This document shows positions 10,668 through 19,199 of a DNA stretch of 64,000 nt, piece by piece; position 1 is the stretch's first letter; each line of letters opens with the position of its first letter. The position numbers and the translations under genes were made by a program. The DNA comes from Dermacoccus abyssi (GTDB lineage: Bacteria > Actinomycetota > Actinomycetes > Actinomycetales > Dermatophilaceae). The stretch is taken from the NCBI RefSeq assembly GCF_034541975.1, contig NZ_JAVYJM010000001.1; one strand, 5' to 3'. The notes under the pieces were generated by a model, which made no database searches, was not told the DNA's origin, and worked only from the letters and a program-made list of their open reading frames with translations.

Positions 10668-10682
10668 TGAGAACGGTTTTCA
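10668..10682 (+). promoter_or_regulatory. Zur box (zinc-responsive operator)
   Basis: TGAGAACGGTTTTCA is a 7-1-7 inverted repeat with six of seven pairs matching, close to the actinobacterial Zur consensus TGAAAATGATTTTCA. It ends 21 bp before the ATG of the AztD-like zinc lipoprotein, where a repressor would block transcription. The pairing of operator and gene function makes the assignment credible; binding itself is inferred. Confidence 0.78.
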
Positions 10683-10703
10683 TTATGAGTTAGTGTTCCA
10701 TCC

Positions 10704-12026
10704 ATGAACACCACAACGCATCTGCGCGCACTCGCCCTGACGGCCACCGCAGCCGTCGCCCTCTCCGCCTGCGGCAACTCGACCTCGTCCGCCGGGTCGT
10801 CGAAAACCTCGACGCCGTCATCGACCACCGCGACGGCGCCCGTCGGCAGCAACGAGAAGGAGGCCGCCACCGTCAACCCGCGCGTGCTCCTCTCGCACGA
10901 CCAGGGCCTCACGCTGCTCGACGCCGAGACCGGCAAGACGCTCAAGGAAACGAAGAAGCCCGGCTTCCTGCGCCTGTCGAACGCCGGGGACGGTCGGCAC
11001 GTCATGGTGAGCGACGCCGACGTCTTCCGCGTCTTCGACATAGGAATCAGCAGCCAGCCGCACGGCGACCACAGGCACAACTACACGTACGAGCCCGGCC
11101 TCGCCGAGCGGACGTTTGCCGCGCCGAAGGCCGGCCACGTCGTGCCACACGCCGGCAAGGTGTCGCTGTTCTCCGACGGCGCGGGCACGATCCAGACGCT
11201 CGACGCCGACCAGGTCGGCTCGAAGACCGTCGAACCGCACACGGCGAAGACGAAGGCCCCGCACCACGGTGTCGCCATCGCGCTGCCCGACGGCACGATG
11301 GTGCACACCGAAGGCACGAAGGACGCGCGCAAGAGCATCGTCGCGACGAAGAACGGCAAGGAGATCGCCCGCACCGACGACTGCGAGGGCGTCCACGGCG
11401 AGGCGGCACCGCACTCCGAGGGCGACGACGTCGCCGTGTTCGGCTGCGAGAGCGGCCCCGTCGTCTACCGCGACGGCGACTTCCACAACGTGAAGGTGAG
11501 CGGGTACGTGCGCAACGGCAACCTGGCCGGCTCGCACGAGTCGCCCATCGTGCTCGGCGACCACAAGACGAAGAAGATCGACGACGAGAACGCCGAGGCC
11601 GAGCACCCGACGAAGGTGGCGCTCATCGACTCGCGCAACGATTCACTCACCACGGTCGAGCTGGGCTCGTCGTACTGGTTCCGCTCCCTTGCGCGCGGCC
11701 CGGAGGGTGAGGGGCTCGTGCTGACGTACGACGGCAAGGTCAACGTCATCGACGTCGAGACCGGCAAGGTGACCAAGCGCATCGACGCAATCAAGCCCTG
11801 GAAGGAGAAGGCGGACTGGCAGGAGCCCGGCCCGGCCATCAAGGTCGCCGGCGACAAGGCCTACGTCACGGACGCGGAGAACAAGCAACTCGTTGTCATC
11901 GACCTCGAGAAAGGCTCCGTGACGAAGCGGATCCCGCTGGCCCACACGCCCGTCGAGATGGCCGTCGTCAACGGCGTCGCCGAGGCGCCGGCCCACAAGG
12001 AAGCACACGAGGGCCACGCGCACTGA
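10704..12026 (+). CDS. AztD-like zinc-binding lipoprotein
   Basis: This 440-residue lipoprotein has a signal peptide with lipobox LSAC (Cys near residue 23) and a Ser/Thr linker. A beta-propeller-like domain follows, built of repeating units of the type LDAETGKTLKET, LDADQVGSK, IDVETGKVTKR and IDLEKGSVTKR. Histidines cluster at QPHGDHRHNY, VVPHAGK, EPHTAKTKAPHHG and GVHGEAAPH, and the tail is HKEAHEGHAH. This matches AztD, the periplasmic metallochaperone that passes zinc to the AztC solute-binding protein. A Zur box sits directly upstream. No aztABC transporter genes are nearby, so its partner must be elsewhere. Confidence 0.8.
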   Translation: MNTTTHLRALALTATAAVALSACGNSTSSAGSSKTSTPSSTTATAPVGSNEKEAATVNPRVLLSHDQGLTLLDAETGKTLKETKKPGFLRLSNAGDGRHVMVSDADVFRVFDIGISSQPHGDHRHNYTYEPGLAERTFAAPKAGHVVPHAGKVSLFSDGAGTIQTLDADQVGSKTVEPHTAKTKAPHHGVAIALPDGTMVHTEGTKDARKSIVATKNGKEIARTDDCEGVHGEAAPHSEGDDVAVFGCESGPVVYRDGDFHNVKVSGYVRNGNLAGSHESPIVLGDHKTKKIDDENAEAEHPTKVALIDSRNDSLTTVELGSSYWFRSLARGPEGEGLVLTYDGKVNVIDVETGKVTKRIDAIKPWKEKADWQEPGPAIKVAGDKAYVTDAENKQLVVIDLEKGSVTKRIPLAHTPVEMAVVNGVAEAPAHKEAHEGHAH

Positions 12027-12053
12027 CGGGCGGCGCCGGCCGGTGATCCGTCC

Positions 12054-12090
12054 GCCGGCTCGGGACGAACTGGGGTCGTCCCGAGCCGGC
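12054..12090. terminator. hairpin terminator between convergent genes
   Basis: The arms GCCGGCTCGGGACGA and TCGTCCCGAGCCGGC form a perfect 15-bp stem with a 7-nt loop, between the AztD-like gene and the convergent DUF2332 gene. Confidence 0.85.
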
Positions 12091-12106
12091 GCCGGTCACC
12101 TGGCAC

Positions 12107-13228
12107 TCACCCAGCGAGGAACTCGATGGCCTGACCGTGCGGCCCGACGAGGGCGCGGGCGACCCCGTCGACCGCAAGAACGAAGCGCCCCGCCGGCACC
12201 TCAACGCCCTCCGGCACCGTCTCCGCAATGCCTGGCATGACGCCCGGGCCCTCGTTGCTGATCCACGTGAAACCACCCGGCCGCGAGGCGATTTCACGCA
12301 TCCGGTCGGCGAACTCGGCTCGGGTGGCCTCGTCGGTGTACGCGAGCACGGCGGAGTGGAACAGCACGAGAGGAAGCTCGTCTGGCACCTGGCGCAGCAG
12401 CTCGTCGAGGTCGTCGACGACGTCACCCCTTACGACAACCGGCCGCTCGCCGGGGTGCGTGCCGAGGTGGCCGCGCACCGTGGCGATGCACCCGCGCAGT
12501 CGCTCGGCCCGCGTCGTCTGCCCGGGCCAGACGAGCGCCTCGAGCCAGCGAGCGTTGTCGCGCGCCTTCGCGGAATCGCTGAGGACGTCGAGGGGGTTGA
12601 GGTCGAGGCCGCCGCGCCAGGCAACCTGGGGAATGTCGGCGGGGAGTGCTCGGCTCTCAACGCCTTCGCCCGTCACCGTCGTCACGAGTTCGGGCGAGCC
12701 GTCCCCGACGACGATCTCGCCGCCAGAGGTCCGAAACCGGTAGGAGTAAAGGTCAGGGAAGAGCGCCAGTCCCGCCGAGCACCCCACCTCGACCAGCGCG
12801 ACGGGACGGCCACGTGCCGCCTCGGCGACGAACGGCAGCAACGTCGCACATCGCCCCGCCTCGTTCGTCTGGGTAGCGCGCTCCCGGGCGACGGCTTCGA
12901 CCTCACCCCAGTGCTGCGTCAGCCACGTGACGAACGTCCCGGCGTCGTCGTCGGGGGCGCCGAGGAAACGGGCCGCACCGAGCACGAGGTTGGGCTGACG
13001 CTTGGCGGCAGGGAGCGTTTCGATGCGTGCGAGCAAGGTGTCGTCGCGAGCGATCGCACCCGAAACTTCCTCGTAGAGAGGAGAATTGCCGCGAGCTTCT
13101 CGTTCACCGAAGCGGGCGTAGGCAAGGCGCGTCTCGGCTTCCAGGCCTGTCATCTGCGTGATGCCCTGCCGCTGCGCGTCCGCCTCACTCACGTGCACTC
13201 CCGTGGCCTCGGGCCGCTGACCGTCCAT
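12107..13228 (-). CDS. DUF2332 family protein
   Basis: The protein has 373 residues from an ATG at 13228 with the strong site GGAGGAGG 6 bp upstream. It matches the DUF2332 family, common in actinobacteria. A Rossmann-like methyltransferase-type core is suggested by VALVEVGCSAGLALFPDLYSY near residue 125 and LFHSAVLAYTDEATR near 285. No function is established for the family; the VEVGCSAG stretch looks like an S-adenosylmethionine-binding loop, but catalysis is unproven. It is transcribed alone, divergent from the GNAT gene. Confidence 0.8.
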   Translation of the reverse strand: MDGQRPEATGVHVSEADAQRQGITQMTGLEAETRLAYARFGEREARGNSPLYEEVSGAIARDDTLLARIETLPAAKRQPNLVLGAARFLGAPDDDAGTFVTWLTQHWGEVEAVARERATQTNEAGRCATLLPFVAEAARGRPVALVEVGCSAGLALFPDLYSYRFRTSGGEIVVGDGSPELVTTVTGEGVESRALPADIPQVAWRGGLDLNPLDVLSDSAKARDNARWLEALVWPGQTTRAERLRGCIATVRGHLGTHPGERPVVVRGDVVDDLDELLRQVPDELPLVLFHSAVLAYTDEATRAEFADRMREIASRPGGFTWISNEGPGVMPGIAETVPEGVEVPAGRFVLAVDGVARALVGPHGQAIEFLAG

Positions 13229-13562
13229 GGTGAACCTCCTCCGTTTCCCTGATCGTGCACCCGCAGACCTGGACGATCCAGATCCGCCATCGCGCAAGAA
13301 GGGCGCTTCTTGCCGCCGGAGCAACGCCGTGTGGGCGGCGCCTCAGACAGGGTGACTTCTGGCAGAGGGGCTGATAGCGGCGGCGCGCGGCCGGCGTGGG
13401 CACCCTGCCTTGAAGATGCGGGCGCCGTCACCCCCAGCGACCCATACGGCGACGAGTCTCCAGCTGCGACACGGAGAGCCCACCGCGGCGTCCCGCAAAG
13501 GGGATGCCCCGACGACCCGTGCGAGCCACACTGGTCGCATGCTGCCTCGGAAGGTCCCTACG
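13229..13562. other. 334-bp divergent intergenic region
   Basis: The region lies between the DUF2332 start and the GNAT start. It holds their Shine-Dalgarno sites and a small inverted repeat (AAGAAGGGCGCTTCTT). No convincing coding sequence was seen. It presumably carries both promoters. Confidence 0.5.
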
Positions 13563-14075
13563 ATGGAGTCTGGGCGGGTGCGCCTGCGTCCGTGGCGACT
13601 GGACGACGTCGGGGTCGTCCAGTCCGTCGCCGACGATCCACTCATTCCCCTCATCACGAGTGTGCCGGCATCGGGAACGCTCGCGGATGCCGAGGCTTTC
13701 GTTCGCCGTCAGCAGGGCCGTCTCGACAGGGGCGTCGGTTACGCCTTCGCCATCGCGCTGCGCGAAACCGACGAGGCAGTGGGGCACATCGGACTGTGGA
13801 CCCAGCATCTCAACGAGGGCCGTGCGACGACCGGCTACTGGATGGCTCCCTCTCACCGTGGCAGCGGTCTGCTCACGGAAGCCCTTGGGGTACTGAAGGA
13901 TTGGGCTATGGCACATGAGGAGATCGCCCGACTCGACCTCTTCGTCGAGCCGTGGAACGAGGGCTCTTGGCGCGCCGCTGAGACGTGCGGGTTCGTGCGC
14001 GAGGGACTCCTGCGCAACTGGCAGCGTGTGGGCGACGAGCCGAAGGACATGTTCGCCTACGCGATCACACGCTGA
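13563..14075 (+). CDS. GNAT acetyltransferase, RimJ/RimL type
   Basis: About 170 residues from the ATG at 13563, which follows GGAAGG; an in-frame ATG at 13539 is an alternative. It has the GNAT fold: RLRPWRLDDVGVVQSVADD at the N-terminus, the acetyl-CoA-binding region GYWMAPSHRGSGLLTEAL near residue 92, and the C-terminal strands LDLFVEPWNEGSWRAAETCG. These match proteins that acetylate ribosomal N-termini or small molecules. The substrate is unknown. Confidence 0.85.
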   Translation: MESGRVRLRPWRLDDVGVVQSVADDPLIPLITSVPASGTLADAEAFVRRQQGRLDRGVGYAFAIALRETDEAVGHIGLWTQHLNEGRATTGYWMAPSHRGSGLLTEALGVLKDWAMAHEEIARLDLFVEPWNEGSWRAAETCGFVREGLLRNWQRVGDEPKDMFAYAITR

Positions 14076-14227
14076 GCGAGCCTTTCCGGGACGCTGGATG
14101 GCTTGTTCGGCCGAAGATGCTGCAAACGTTCGACGCATCTTCAGCCAAACGCGCCACCCCCGTCGCGCCCCCTCGAATCGTGCTGCCGACGCTTGGTGTG
14201 ATTGACTCCTCGTAGAGCGAGCAGCCG

Positions 14228-14371
14228 ATGACGCACTCAGCGCCCGCCCCGCTCACGATCCCCTTCCGCGCACCGCGCGATCTCGGATCACGTCACATCA
14301 CCGCTGGGACCCTCGTACCGCGAACCCGCGACGCCGCGACTGCCCAGCCCACTCGAAGGATTTTCGAATGA
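14228..14371 (+). CDS. 47-residue ORF coupled to the next small gene
   Basis: The reading frame runs from an ATG at 14228 to a TGA that overlaps the ATG of the next small ORF (ATGA). The peptide begins MTHSAPAPLTIPFRAPRDLG and ends PTRRIFE. The Shine-Dalgarno is weak (AGCGAG). No homology is recognised. The overlap with a second, better supported small ORF is the main reason to list it. Confidence 0.35.
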   Translation: MTHSAPAPLTIPFRAPRDLGSRHITAGTLVPRTRDAATAQPTRRIFE

Positions 14372-14535
14372 CTGTTGCCAACCCGTTCAGCCTCACCGTC
14401 GTCACGACCGCCGAGACGGCGGACGCTGGTCGCGAAGCCGCGATCACCCCCGTCACGCCGTACGACACTCTCTGTGCGGACGCCACCCGCCCGGCCGCGT
14501 TCAACCTCACGTTCCGCGAGCCCACCGCCGCCTGA
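14368..14535 (+). CDS. 55-residue protein of unknown function
   Basis: This small ORF has a well-placed Shine-Dalgarno (AAGGA, 7 bp before the ATG at 14368) and is followed 17 bp later by a strong terminator, so it looks like a real gene. The peptide begins MTVANPFSLTVVTTAETADA, has one cysteine near residue 36, and ends FNLTFREPTAA. There is no signal peptide or membrane segment. It could be a small regulatory protein or an unmodified peptide precursor, but no modifying enzyme is adjacent. I do not recognise it. Confidence 0.55.
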   Translation: MTVANPFSLTVVTTAETADAGREAAITPVTPYDTLCADATRPAAFNLTFREPTAA

Positions 14536-14552
14536 GCAGCATCCCGCGAGAC

Positions 14553-14595
14553 ACAGCAGGGCCGGTCACACCTCAGGTGTGACCGGCCCTGCTGT
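14553..14595. terminator. bidirectional hairpin terminator
   Basis: A perfect 21-bp stem (core CAGGGCCGGTCACACC pairing with GGTGTGACCGGCCCTG) has a one-base centre and lies between the small plus-strand gene and the convergent 14599-15027 gene. Confidence 0.88.
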
Positions 14596-14598
14596 CGA

Positions 14599-15027
14599 TC
14601 AGGAACGGATCTGCTTCCACAGCTCGGCGTTGTGCTCGTTCATTGCCCAGACGCCGCCGGCCGTGCGGATAGGCCAACGCACGTCGTCGCCGAACCGGCC
14701 GCGCATCCAGCGCGTCACGGCCCCGAAGCGGTTCTGGAGGGTGAGGCCCTTCTCGCCGAGCTGTTCGCCGATCTCCCCGATCGTCATCGAGGTCGGTGAG
14801 GCATCGGCGAGCAGTGTGAGCACGTCCGCGAAGCTCCGGACGGACGAGGCATCCGAGTCGGCGATGAGCTGCAGATCGTCGAATGACCAGTCGCGGCCGG
14901 CTTCGTCGTCACGCTCATCCACCGCAGGCTTCTCGGCCTTTGCCGGGCTCGCCTGGTGCTCCGCGATGAGCCGGTAGACAGCGCTAACGAGTTCCTCGGG
15001 AACCGGAACGGTGATGTAGGTGGCCAT
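14599..15027 (-). CDS. hypothetical protein, possible winged-helix C-terminus
   Basis: The protein has 142 residues from the ATG at 15027, which is preceded by GAGGAG. The N-terminus MATYITVPVPEELVSAVYRL suggests a short sheet plus helix. A charged linker follows. The C-terminal 80 residues (TSMTIGEIGEQLGEKGLTLQ, VTRWMRGRFGDDVRWPI) look like a winged-helix-like unit. Similar proteins are known from Streptomyces and relatives without an assigned role. It is probably monocistronic. Confidence 0.6.
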   Translation of the reverse strand: MATYITVPVPEELVSAVYRLIAEHQASPAKAEKPAVDERDDEAGRDWSFDDLQLIADSDASSVRSFADVLTLLADASPTSMTIGEIGEQLGEKGLTLQNRFGAVTRWMRGRFGDDVRWPIRTAGGVWAMNEHNAELWKQIRS

Positions 15028-15141
15028 GGCACGCACTCCTCGAGCGCTAGGTGTGGGCGTCCTGGTGGGCGCTCATGACACGAGACTATTAAGACTCTTG
15101 CAAGTGTCGACAAGAGTCTTGGTTGGTTCTCTCTCTGTTAC

Positions 15142-16584
15142 TCAATCTTCGTCCGAGTCCCGGGTATAGGCAGCGGCACGAGTGATGTCGTCCTCCTCGA
15201 GACCGGCGCCGACGGCACCACCGAGCGTCGCGAGCGACGCCGTCATCCACGCGATGTCGACGATGCGGGAGACGCCCCACTCCTGGTCCGAGAGCTGTTT
15301 GAACGACGCAGCGTCGAGCAGGAGGAACGCAGCTGCGAGCGCCAGCACGAACACCGCGAAGTAGAACACGCTCACGCCGATCGTCATCGTCAGCACGGTG
15401 GCGACGTTGAACAGGGTCACCTGTTCGCGCTCACCGCGGCGGCGCGGCTTCTCCCACAGGCGTGCGCCGACGATGAGCGAGGCCGTCACGGCCGCGATCG
15501 CGATGAGCGACAGCAAACCGAGCCGGAACGGGCCGTAGTTGCTCGCCAGCACCCAGATGTCGGGCGTGATGAGCATGAGCGCGCCGGCGGCCGCCGTCAC
15601 GGCGATGAGCTGGGTGAGCCGGAGCGCCAGCGTCAGCGGACGGTTGGCGCGCACCAATCCCAGCAGGACGCCGACGTTGCCGCCGAGGACGCGCGCCGCG
15701 AACTGCGCGGGGTTCTCACCCTCGTGGGCCTCGGTGTCCTCGGCACGCTGCCACGCACGGCGCACGATGTCATCGACGGAGTCGTCGCCGTCGAAGTCGA
15801 GGATCTCCTCGACGAGGCGCAGACACGCCTTGCGGACCTTCCCGGCAACCTGCACCACGCCCAGGGCCGGCACGACGACGAGGCCGACACCGTGCACCGG
15901 GGAGAGCTTCGTCTGGACGACGCGGCGCCCGTCCTTGAGCGGCAGGTCGGTGAGGACGAGCACGAGATCCCAGTTCTCGTCGAGCATCCGATCGCGCGCG
16001 GTCTCCATGAGGTCCAGCGGTGTGACGGGCGGTTCCTCGAGTCGGTCATCGACGACGACGAGGTTCCAGTCGATCTGCCCGTATCGCTGCGACAGTTCGG
16101 CCCTGATGTCGTCACCCACGGTCTCGTGGGCCAGCGACTTCACGCCCGGGGAGACCACGACGCCGACGTCGAGGCGTGGTCGGTTCCCGTTCTGCGCGGT
16201 GGCGTGCTGGCCGGCCGAGACAGCGTCGGTGGATTGCTTGGGTACTGAGGCCGTCGCGTCCACTGCTGACCCTGGGACCTCGTGGCCGGGAACGACGGCC
16301 CGATCGCCGTCGACACGATGCGGAGCCGGTCCGTCAGCCGCAGCGTTCTGCGGTACGGCAACAGTGGCGTCCTGTGGCTGGTCAACGCGAGGAATCTCGC
16401 CAGCGCTCTCCGTGAAGAAACGATCGCCCAGGCTCGCCCCGCGTGGTGCGTCCCCACCACCGTCGGAGTGCTCGCGCAAATCGTGAACGGGGAGGGCCTG
16501 TGTCGCGTCGTCGTGACCCCCCACGTGGTCGCCGAGACGCGTGGCGCCGCGAGGCGTTCGACGCCCGTCCTGTGATTCGTTCAT
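15142..16584 (-). CDS. large membrane protein of unknown function
   Basis: This protein has about 480 residues from the ATG at 16584 (MNESQDGRRTPRG). The first 150 residues are disordered and polar. Residues about 150-270 form a soluble alpha/beta domain (RLDVGVVVSPGVKSLAHETV, DLVLVLTDLPLKDGRRVVQ). The C-terminal third has four hydrophobic segments (LTQLIAVTAAAGALMLI, LGLLSLIAIAAVTASLIVGA, LTMTIGVSVFYFAVFVLALAAA, IAWMTASLATLGGAVGAGL). I know similar actinobacterial proteins only as hypothetical. No operon partner is evident. Confidence 0.7.
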   Translation of the reverse strand: MNESQDGRRTPRGATRLGDHVGGHDDATQALPVHDLREHSDGGGDAPRGASLGDRFFTESAGEIPRVDQPQDATVAVPQNAAADGPAPHRVDGDRAVVPGHEVPGSAVDATASVPKQSTDAVSAGQHATAQNGNRPRLDVGVVVSPGVKSLAHETVGDDIRAELSQRYGQIDWNLVVVDDRLEEPPVTPLDLMETARDRMLDENWDLVLVLTDLPLKDGRRVVQTKLSPVHGVGLVVVPALGVVQVAGKVRKACLRLVEEILDFDGDDSVDDIVRRAWQRAEDTEAHEGENPAQFAARVLGGNVGVLLGLVRANRPLTLALRLTQLIAVTAAAGALMLITPDIWVLASNYGPFRLGLLSLIAIAAVTASLIVGARLWEKPRRRGEREQVTLFNVATVLTMTIGVSVFYFAVFVLALAAAFLLLDAASFKQLSDQEWGVSRIVDIAWMTASLATLGGAVGAGLEEDDITRAAAYTRDSDED

Positions 16585-16651
16585 CCGCACATTGTTCCCC
16601 GGCGTCCGTCGAGGCCCAAGAGCGCCCGCTTGCACCGATCAACGCCCACCG

Positions 16652-16780
16652 TTGGGAGTTCTGCACCGACCCAGCGATGCCGTCACCGCAGAACGCACGA
16701 TTTTGGGAGTTTTGCACCGAACCGGTGATGCGGTCGACGTAGAAGTCACCATCTTGGGAGTTCCCCAGCGACCCGACGAC
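16652..16780. repeat. three degenerate 51-bp tandem repeats
   Basis: The motif TTGGGAGTT starts at 16652, 16703 and 16754, exactly 51 bp apart, and each copy is followed by a related stretch such as CTGCACCGACCCAGCGATGC or TTGCACCGAACCGGTGATGC. The copies have diverged. They occupy the gap between the start of the membrane protein and the end of actP, where nothing seems to be coded. Confidence 0.7.
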
Positions 16781-16783
16781 GAA

Positions 16784-16821
16784 CGACGGACCCGGACGCG
16801 TGCAAGCGTCCGGGTCCGTCG
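16784..16821. terminator. hairpin terminator behind the acetate permease operon
   Basis: The arms CGACGGACCCGGACGC and GCGTCCGGGTCCGTCG form a perfect 16-bp stem with a 6-nt loop, 60 bp after the actP stop codon on the minus strand. Confidence 0.85.
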
Positions 16822-16880
16822 TGAGAAGTCGGCCGTAGAGGCATCGAGTGCCCTCGGGTGCGAGATGATCGCGCCCCAGG

Positions 16881-18521
16881 TCAGTGGTCGATGGCCTCCG
16901 CGACGCCGTGCCCCGTAAGGGAACGCACCTCCATCTCGGCGTGCTTGGCCTCGTCGTACTCCTTCGACGTCAACGTGCCGATGATGCCGAGCGCGAAACC
17001 GACGGGAATGGAGATGAGACCGGGGTTGTCGAGCGGGAACCACTGGAAGTCGATGCTCTTGGGAAGCATCGCGAGGTTCTTGCCGGTGACCGGGTCGACC
17101 TTTCCGGAGACGACGGGCGAGAAGACGATGAGGCCGAGAGCGGTGCCGAGGCCGCCGTAGATCGACCACAGCGCGCCGCGCGTGTTGAACCGCTTCCAGA
17201 ACAGCGAGTAGAGGATCGTCGGCAGGTTCGCGGACGCCGCGACGGCGAAGGCGAGGGCGACGAGGAACGCGACGTTCTGGTCCTTGGCGAGCATGCCGCC
17301 ACCGACGGCGATGGCGCCACCGACGAGGGCTGCGATGCGGGCGACCTTGACCTCGTCCTCCTGCGACGCCTGGCCGCGCTTCCACACCTGGTTGTACAGG
17401 TCGTGGGCGAACGTGGCGGACGTCGTGATCGTCAGACCGGCGACGACGGCGAGGATCGTGGCGAACGCGATGCCGGAGACGATGCCGAGCAGCGGCGACC
17501 CACCGAGTTCATACGCGAGCAGCGGTGCGGCGGCGTTGGCCTTACCGGGTGCGGCGTTGATCTTCTCCGGGCCGACGAGGGCGCCGGCGCCGAAACCGAT
17601 GACGAGCGTCAGCAGGTAGAAGCCACCGATGAGCCAGATGGCCCACTCGACGCTCTTACGGGCCTGGCGTGACGTCGGCACCGTGTAGAAGCGCTGAAGG
17701 ACGTGGGGCAGACCGGCCGTACCGAGCACGAGCGCGAGCGACAGCGAGATGAAGTCGATCTTCGTCGTCGTGGTCTTGCCGTACTTGAGGCCCGGCTCGA
17801 GCAGCTTCTCGCCGGCCTTCGGGTTCTCCTTGACGGCGGCGTCGAAGAGGCCGGAGAGGCTGAAGCCGTACTTGCCGAGCACCCAGAAGGTCATGATCGC
17901 GGCGGCGGCGATGAGCAGCACGGCCTTGATCATCTGCACCCAGGTGGTGCCCTTCATTCCGCCGATCATGACGTACATGACCATGACGACGCCGACGACG
18001 GCGATGACGATGTTCTGCGCTGCGCTGCCCGAGATACCGAGGAGCAGGCTGACGAGACCACCGGCACCGGCCATCTGCGCGAGCAGGTAGAAGAACGACA
18101 CGGCGAGCGCCGACGACGCAGCGGCCATACGGACCGGGCGCTGCTTGAGGCGGTAGCTCAGGACGTCGGCCATCGTGAAGCGGCCGGTGTTGCGCATGAG
18201 CTCGGCGACGAGCAGGAGCGCAACCAGCCAGGCGACGAGGAAGCCGATGGAGTAGAGGAAGCCGTCGTATCCCTGCAGGGCGATGGCGCCGGCGATGCCG
18301 AGGAAGCTGGCTGCCGAGAGGTAGTCACCGGCGATGGCAATGCCGTTCTGCTTGCCCGAGAACGCGGCGCCACCGGTGTACATCTCTCCGGCGGTCTTCT
18401 TGCCGGCGGAGACCTTGATGACGATGCCGAGCGTCGCGACGACGAACAGCACGAAGATGCCGATGTTGAGCGCCGGGTTGCCGACCGTGTTGTCGGCCGC
18501 AGGCATGAGTGCGGTGAACAT
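16881..18521 (-). CDS. actP: sodium:solute symporter, acetate/monocarboxylate permease (ActP-like)
   Basis: This 546-residue SSS-family transporter has about 13 membrane helices. Signatures are SAASFLGIAGAIALQGYDGF, LGTAGLPHVLQRFYTVP and ILAVVAGLTITTSATFAHDL. The family takes up acetate, propionate or pyruvate with Na+ or H+. It follows a DUF485 gene with the two ends overlapping, the usual yjcH-actP layout, which supports the acetate-permease call. The exact substrate (acetate versus pyruvate, as in MctC) is not decided by sequence. A terminator follows. Confidence 0.9.
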   Translation of the reverse strand: MFTALMPAADNTVGNPALNIGIFVLFVVATLGIVIKVSAGKKTAGEMYTGGAAFSGKQNGIAIAGDYLSAASFLGIAGAIALQGYDGFLYSIGFLVAWLVALLLVAELMRNTGRFTMADVLSYRLKQRPVRMAAASSALAVSFFYLLAQMAGAGGLVSLLLGISGSAAQNIVIAVVGVVMVMYVMIGGMKGTTWVQMIKAVLLIAAAAIMTFWVLGKYGFSLSGLFDAAVKENPKAGEKLLEPGLKYGKTTTTKIDFISLSLALVLGTAGLPHVLQRFYTVPTSRQARKSVEWAIWLIGGFYLLTLVIGFGAGALVGPEKINAAPGKANAAAPLLAYELGGSPLLGIVSGIAFATILAVVAGLTITTSATFAHDLYNQVWKRGQASQEDEVKVARIAALVGGAIAVGGGMLAKDQNVAFLVALAFAVAASANLPTILYSLFWKRFNTRGALWSIYGGLGTALGLIVFSPVVSGKVDPVTGKNLAMLPKSIDFQWFPLDNPGLISIPVGFALGIIGTLTSKEYDEAKHAEMEVRSLTGHGVAEAIDH

Positions 18522-18916
18522 CAGTGGCTCGCCTCCCCGTCGAGTCGTGCTCCGACGGCGTCGGCGCGCGGGTCGAGCTCACGCCCGGCCCATCGTGAGT
18601 ACGCGAGCGTGATCGCGAAGGTCGTGACGAACTGCCCGAGCCCCATGAGGAGGCCGATGTTGATGTTGCCGAACACCTTGGTACCCATGAAGCCGGGCGC
18701 GAAGATCGACAGCAGGACGTACACGAAGTACCAGACGAGGAAGAACGCCGTCACGGGGAAGACGAACTTGCGGAACGTCGTACGCAGATCCTGAAACTCC
18801 GCGCTCTGCTGCACGGCGAGGTATCGCCGCGCCGCGGCGTCGTGGTCGACGGGCTTGTCGACCACGGGTTCGGACGAACGATCCAGCTGCTCGTCCGGCT
18901 CATGTGGCGTACTCAC
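18521..18916 (-). CDS. DUF485 membrane protein, ActP partner
   Basis: The protein has 131 residues from a GTG start. It has a charged N-terminus and two transmembrane helices (VFPVTAFFLVWYFVYVLLSI and LLMGLGQFVTTFAITLAYSR), the DUF485/YjcH pattern. The stop overlaps the actP start, so the genes are coupled. The partner role is known only from the constant pairing with actP in other bacteria. Confidence 0.88.
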   Translation of the reverse strand: MSTPHEPDEQLDRSSEPVVDKPVDHDAAARRYLAVQQSAEFQDLRTTFRKFVFPVTAFFLVWYFVYVLLSIFAPGFMGTKVFGNINIGLLMGLGQFVTTFAITLAYSRWAGRELDPRADAVGARLDGEASH

Positions 18917-18961
18917 GTGAGCCCCTTTCCCCCGGACGCCTCGGGCGCGGGAACGATGTGT

Positions 18962-18972
18962 TGTGAATCACA
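18962..18972. promoter_or_regulatory. possible palindromic operator upstream of the DUF485-actP operon
   Basis: TGTGAATCACA is a 5-1-5 palindrome 46 bp upstream of the DUF485 start. It resembles half of a CRP-type site but lacks the six-base spacer, so a GlxR/CRP site is not claimed. The remaining 18973-19199 stretch holds no coding sequence I can support. Confidence 0.3.
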
Positions 18973-19199
18973 CCTTGGCGTGTCGGACAAACCATACGGA
19001 GGACGGACTCACGTGAGGGTCGCATCGCGACCTACTTGCCAGTGTCAATCGGATTGTGATGTTCGGAGCCCGCCCTTGCCGGGGCGGCCCGGTCATGCGC
19101 GGCGGCGGCAACACGACGCTGCGGCAAGCCCTGCACTGCGGCGAATTCCTCCCCAATCCTGGCGGGCATCTGCGCCTGCTGCGCCAGTAGGCTGGGCAC

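Noticed and set aside
12264..12277. GATCCACGTGAAAC as a further ParB site
   Set aside because: Two mismatches in the left half break the palindrome; it is too weak to call.
17703..18794. Long plus-strand frame opposite actP
   Set aside because: Asp/Glu/Arg/His-rich shadow of a hydrophobic membrane protein; no ribosome site.
18962..18972. CRP/GlxR-binding site before the DUF485-actP operon
   Set aside because: TGTGAATCACA lacks the six-base spacer of the TGTGA-N6-TCACA consensus; it was kept only as an unnamed palindrome.
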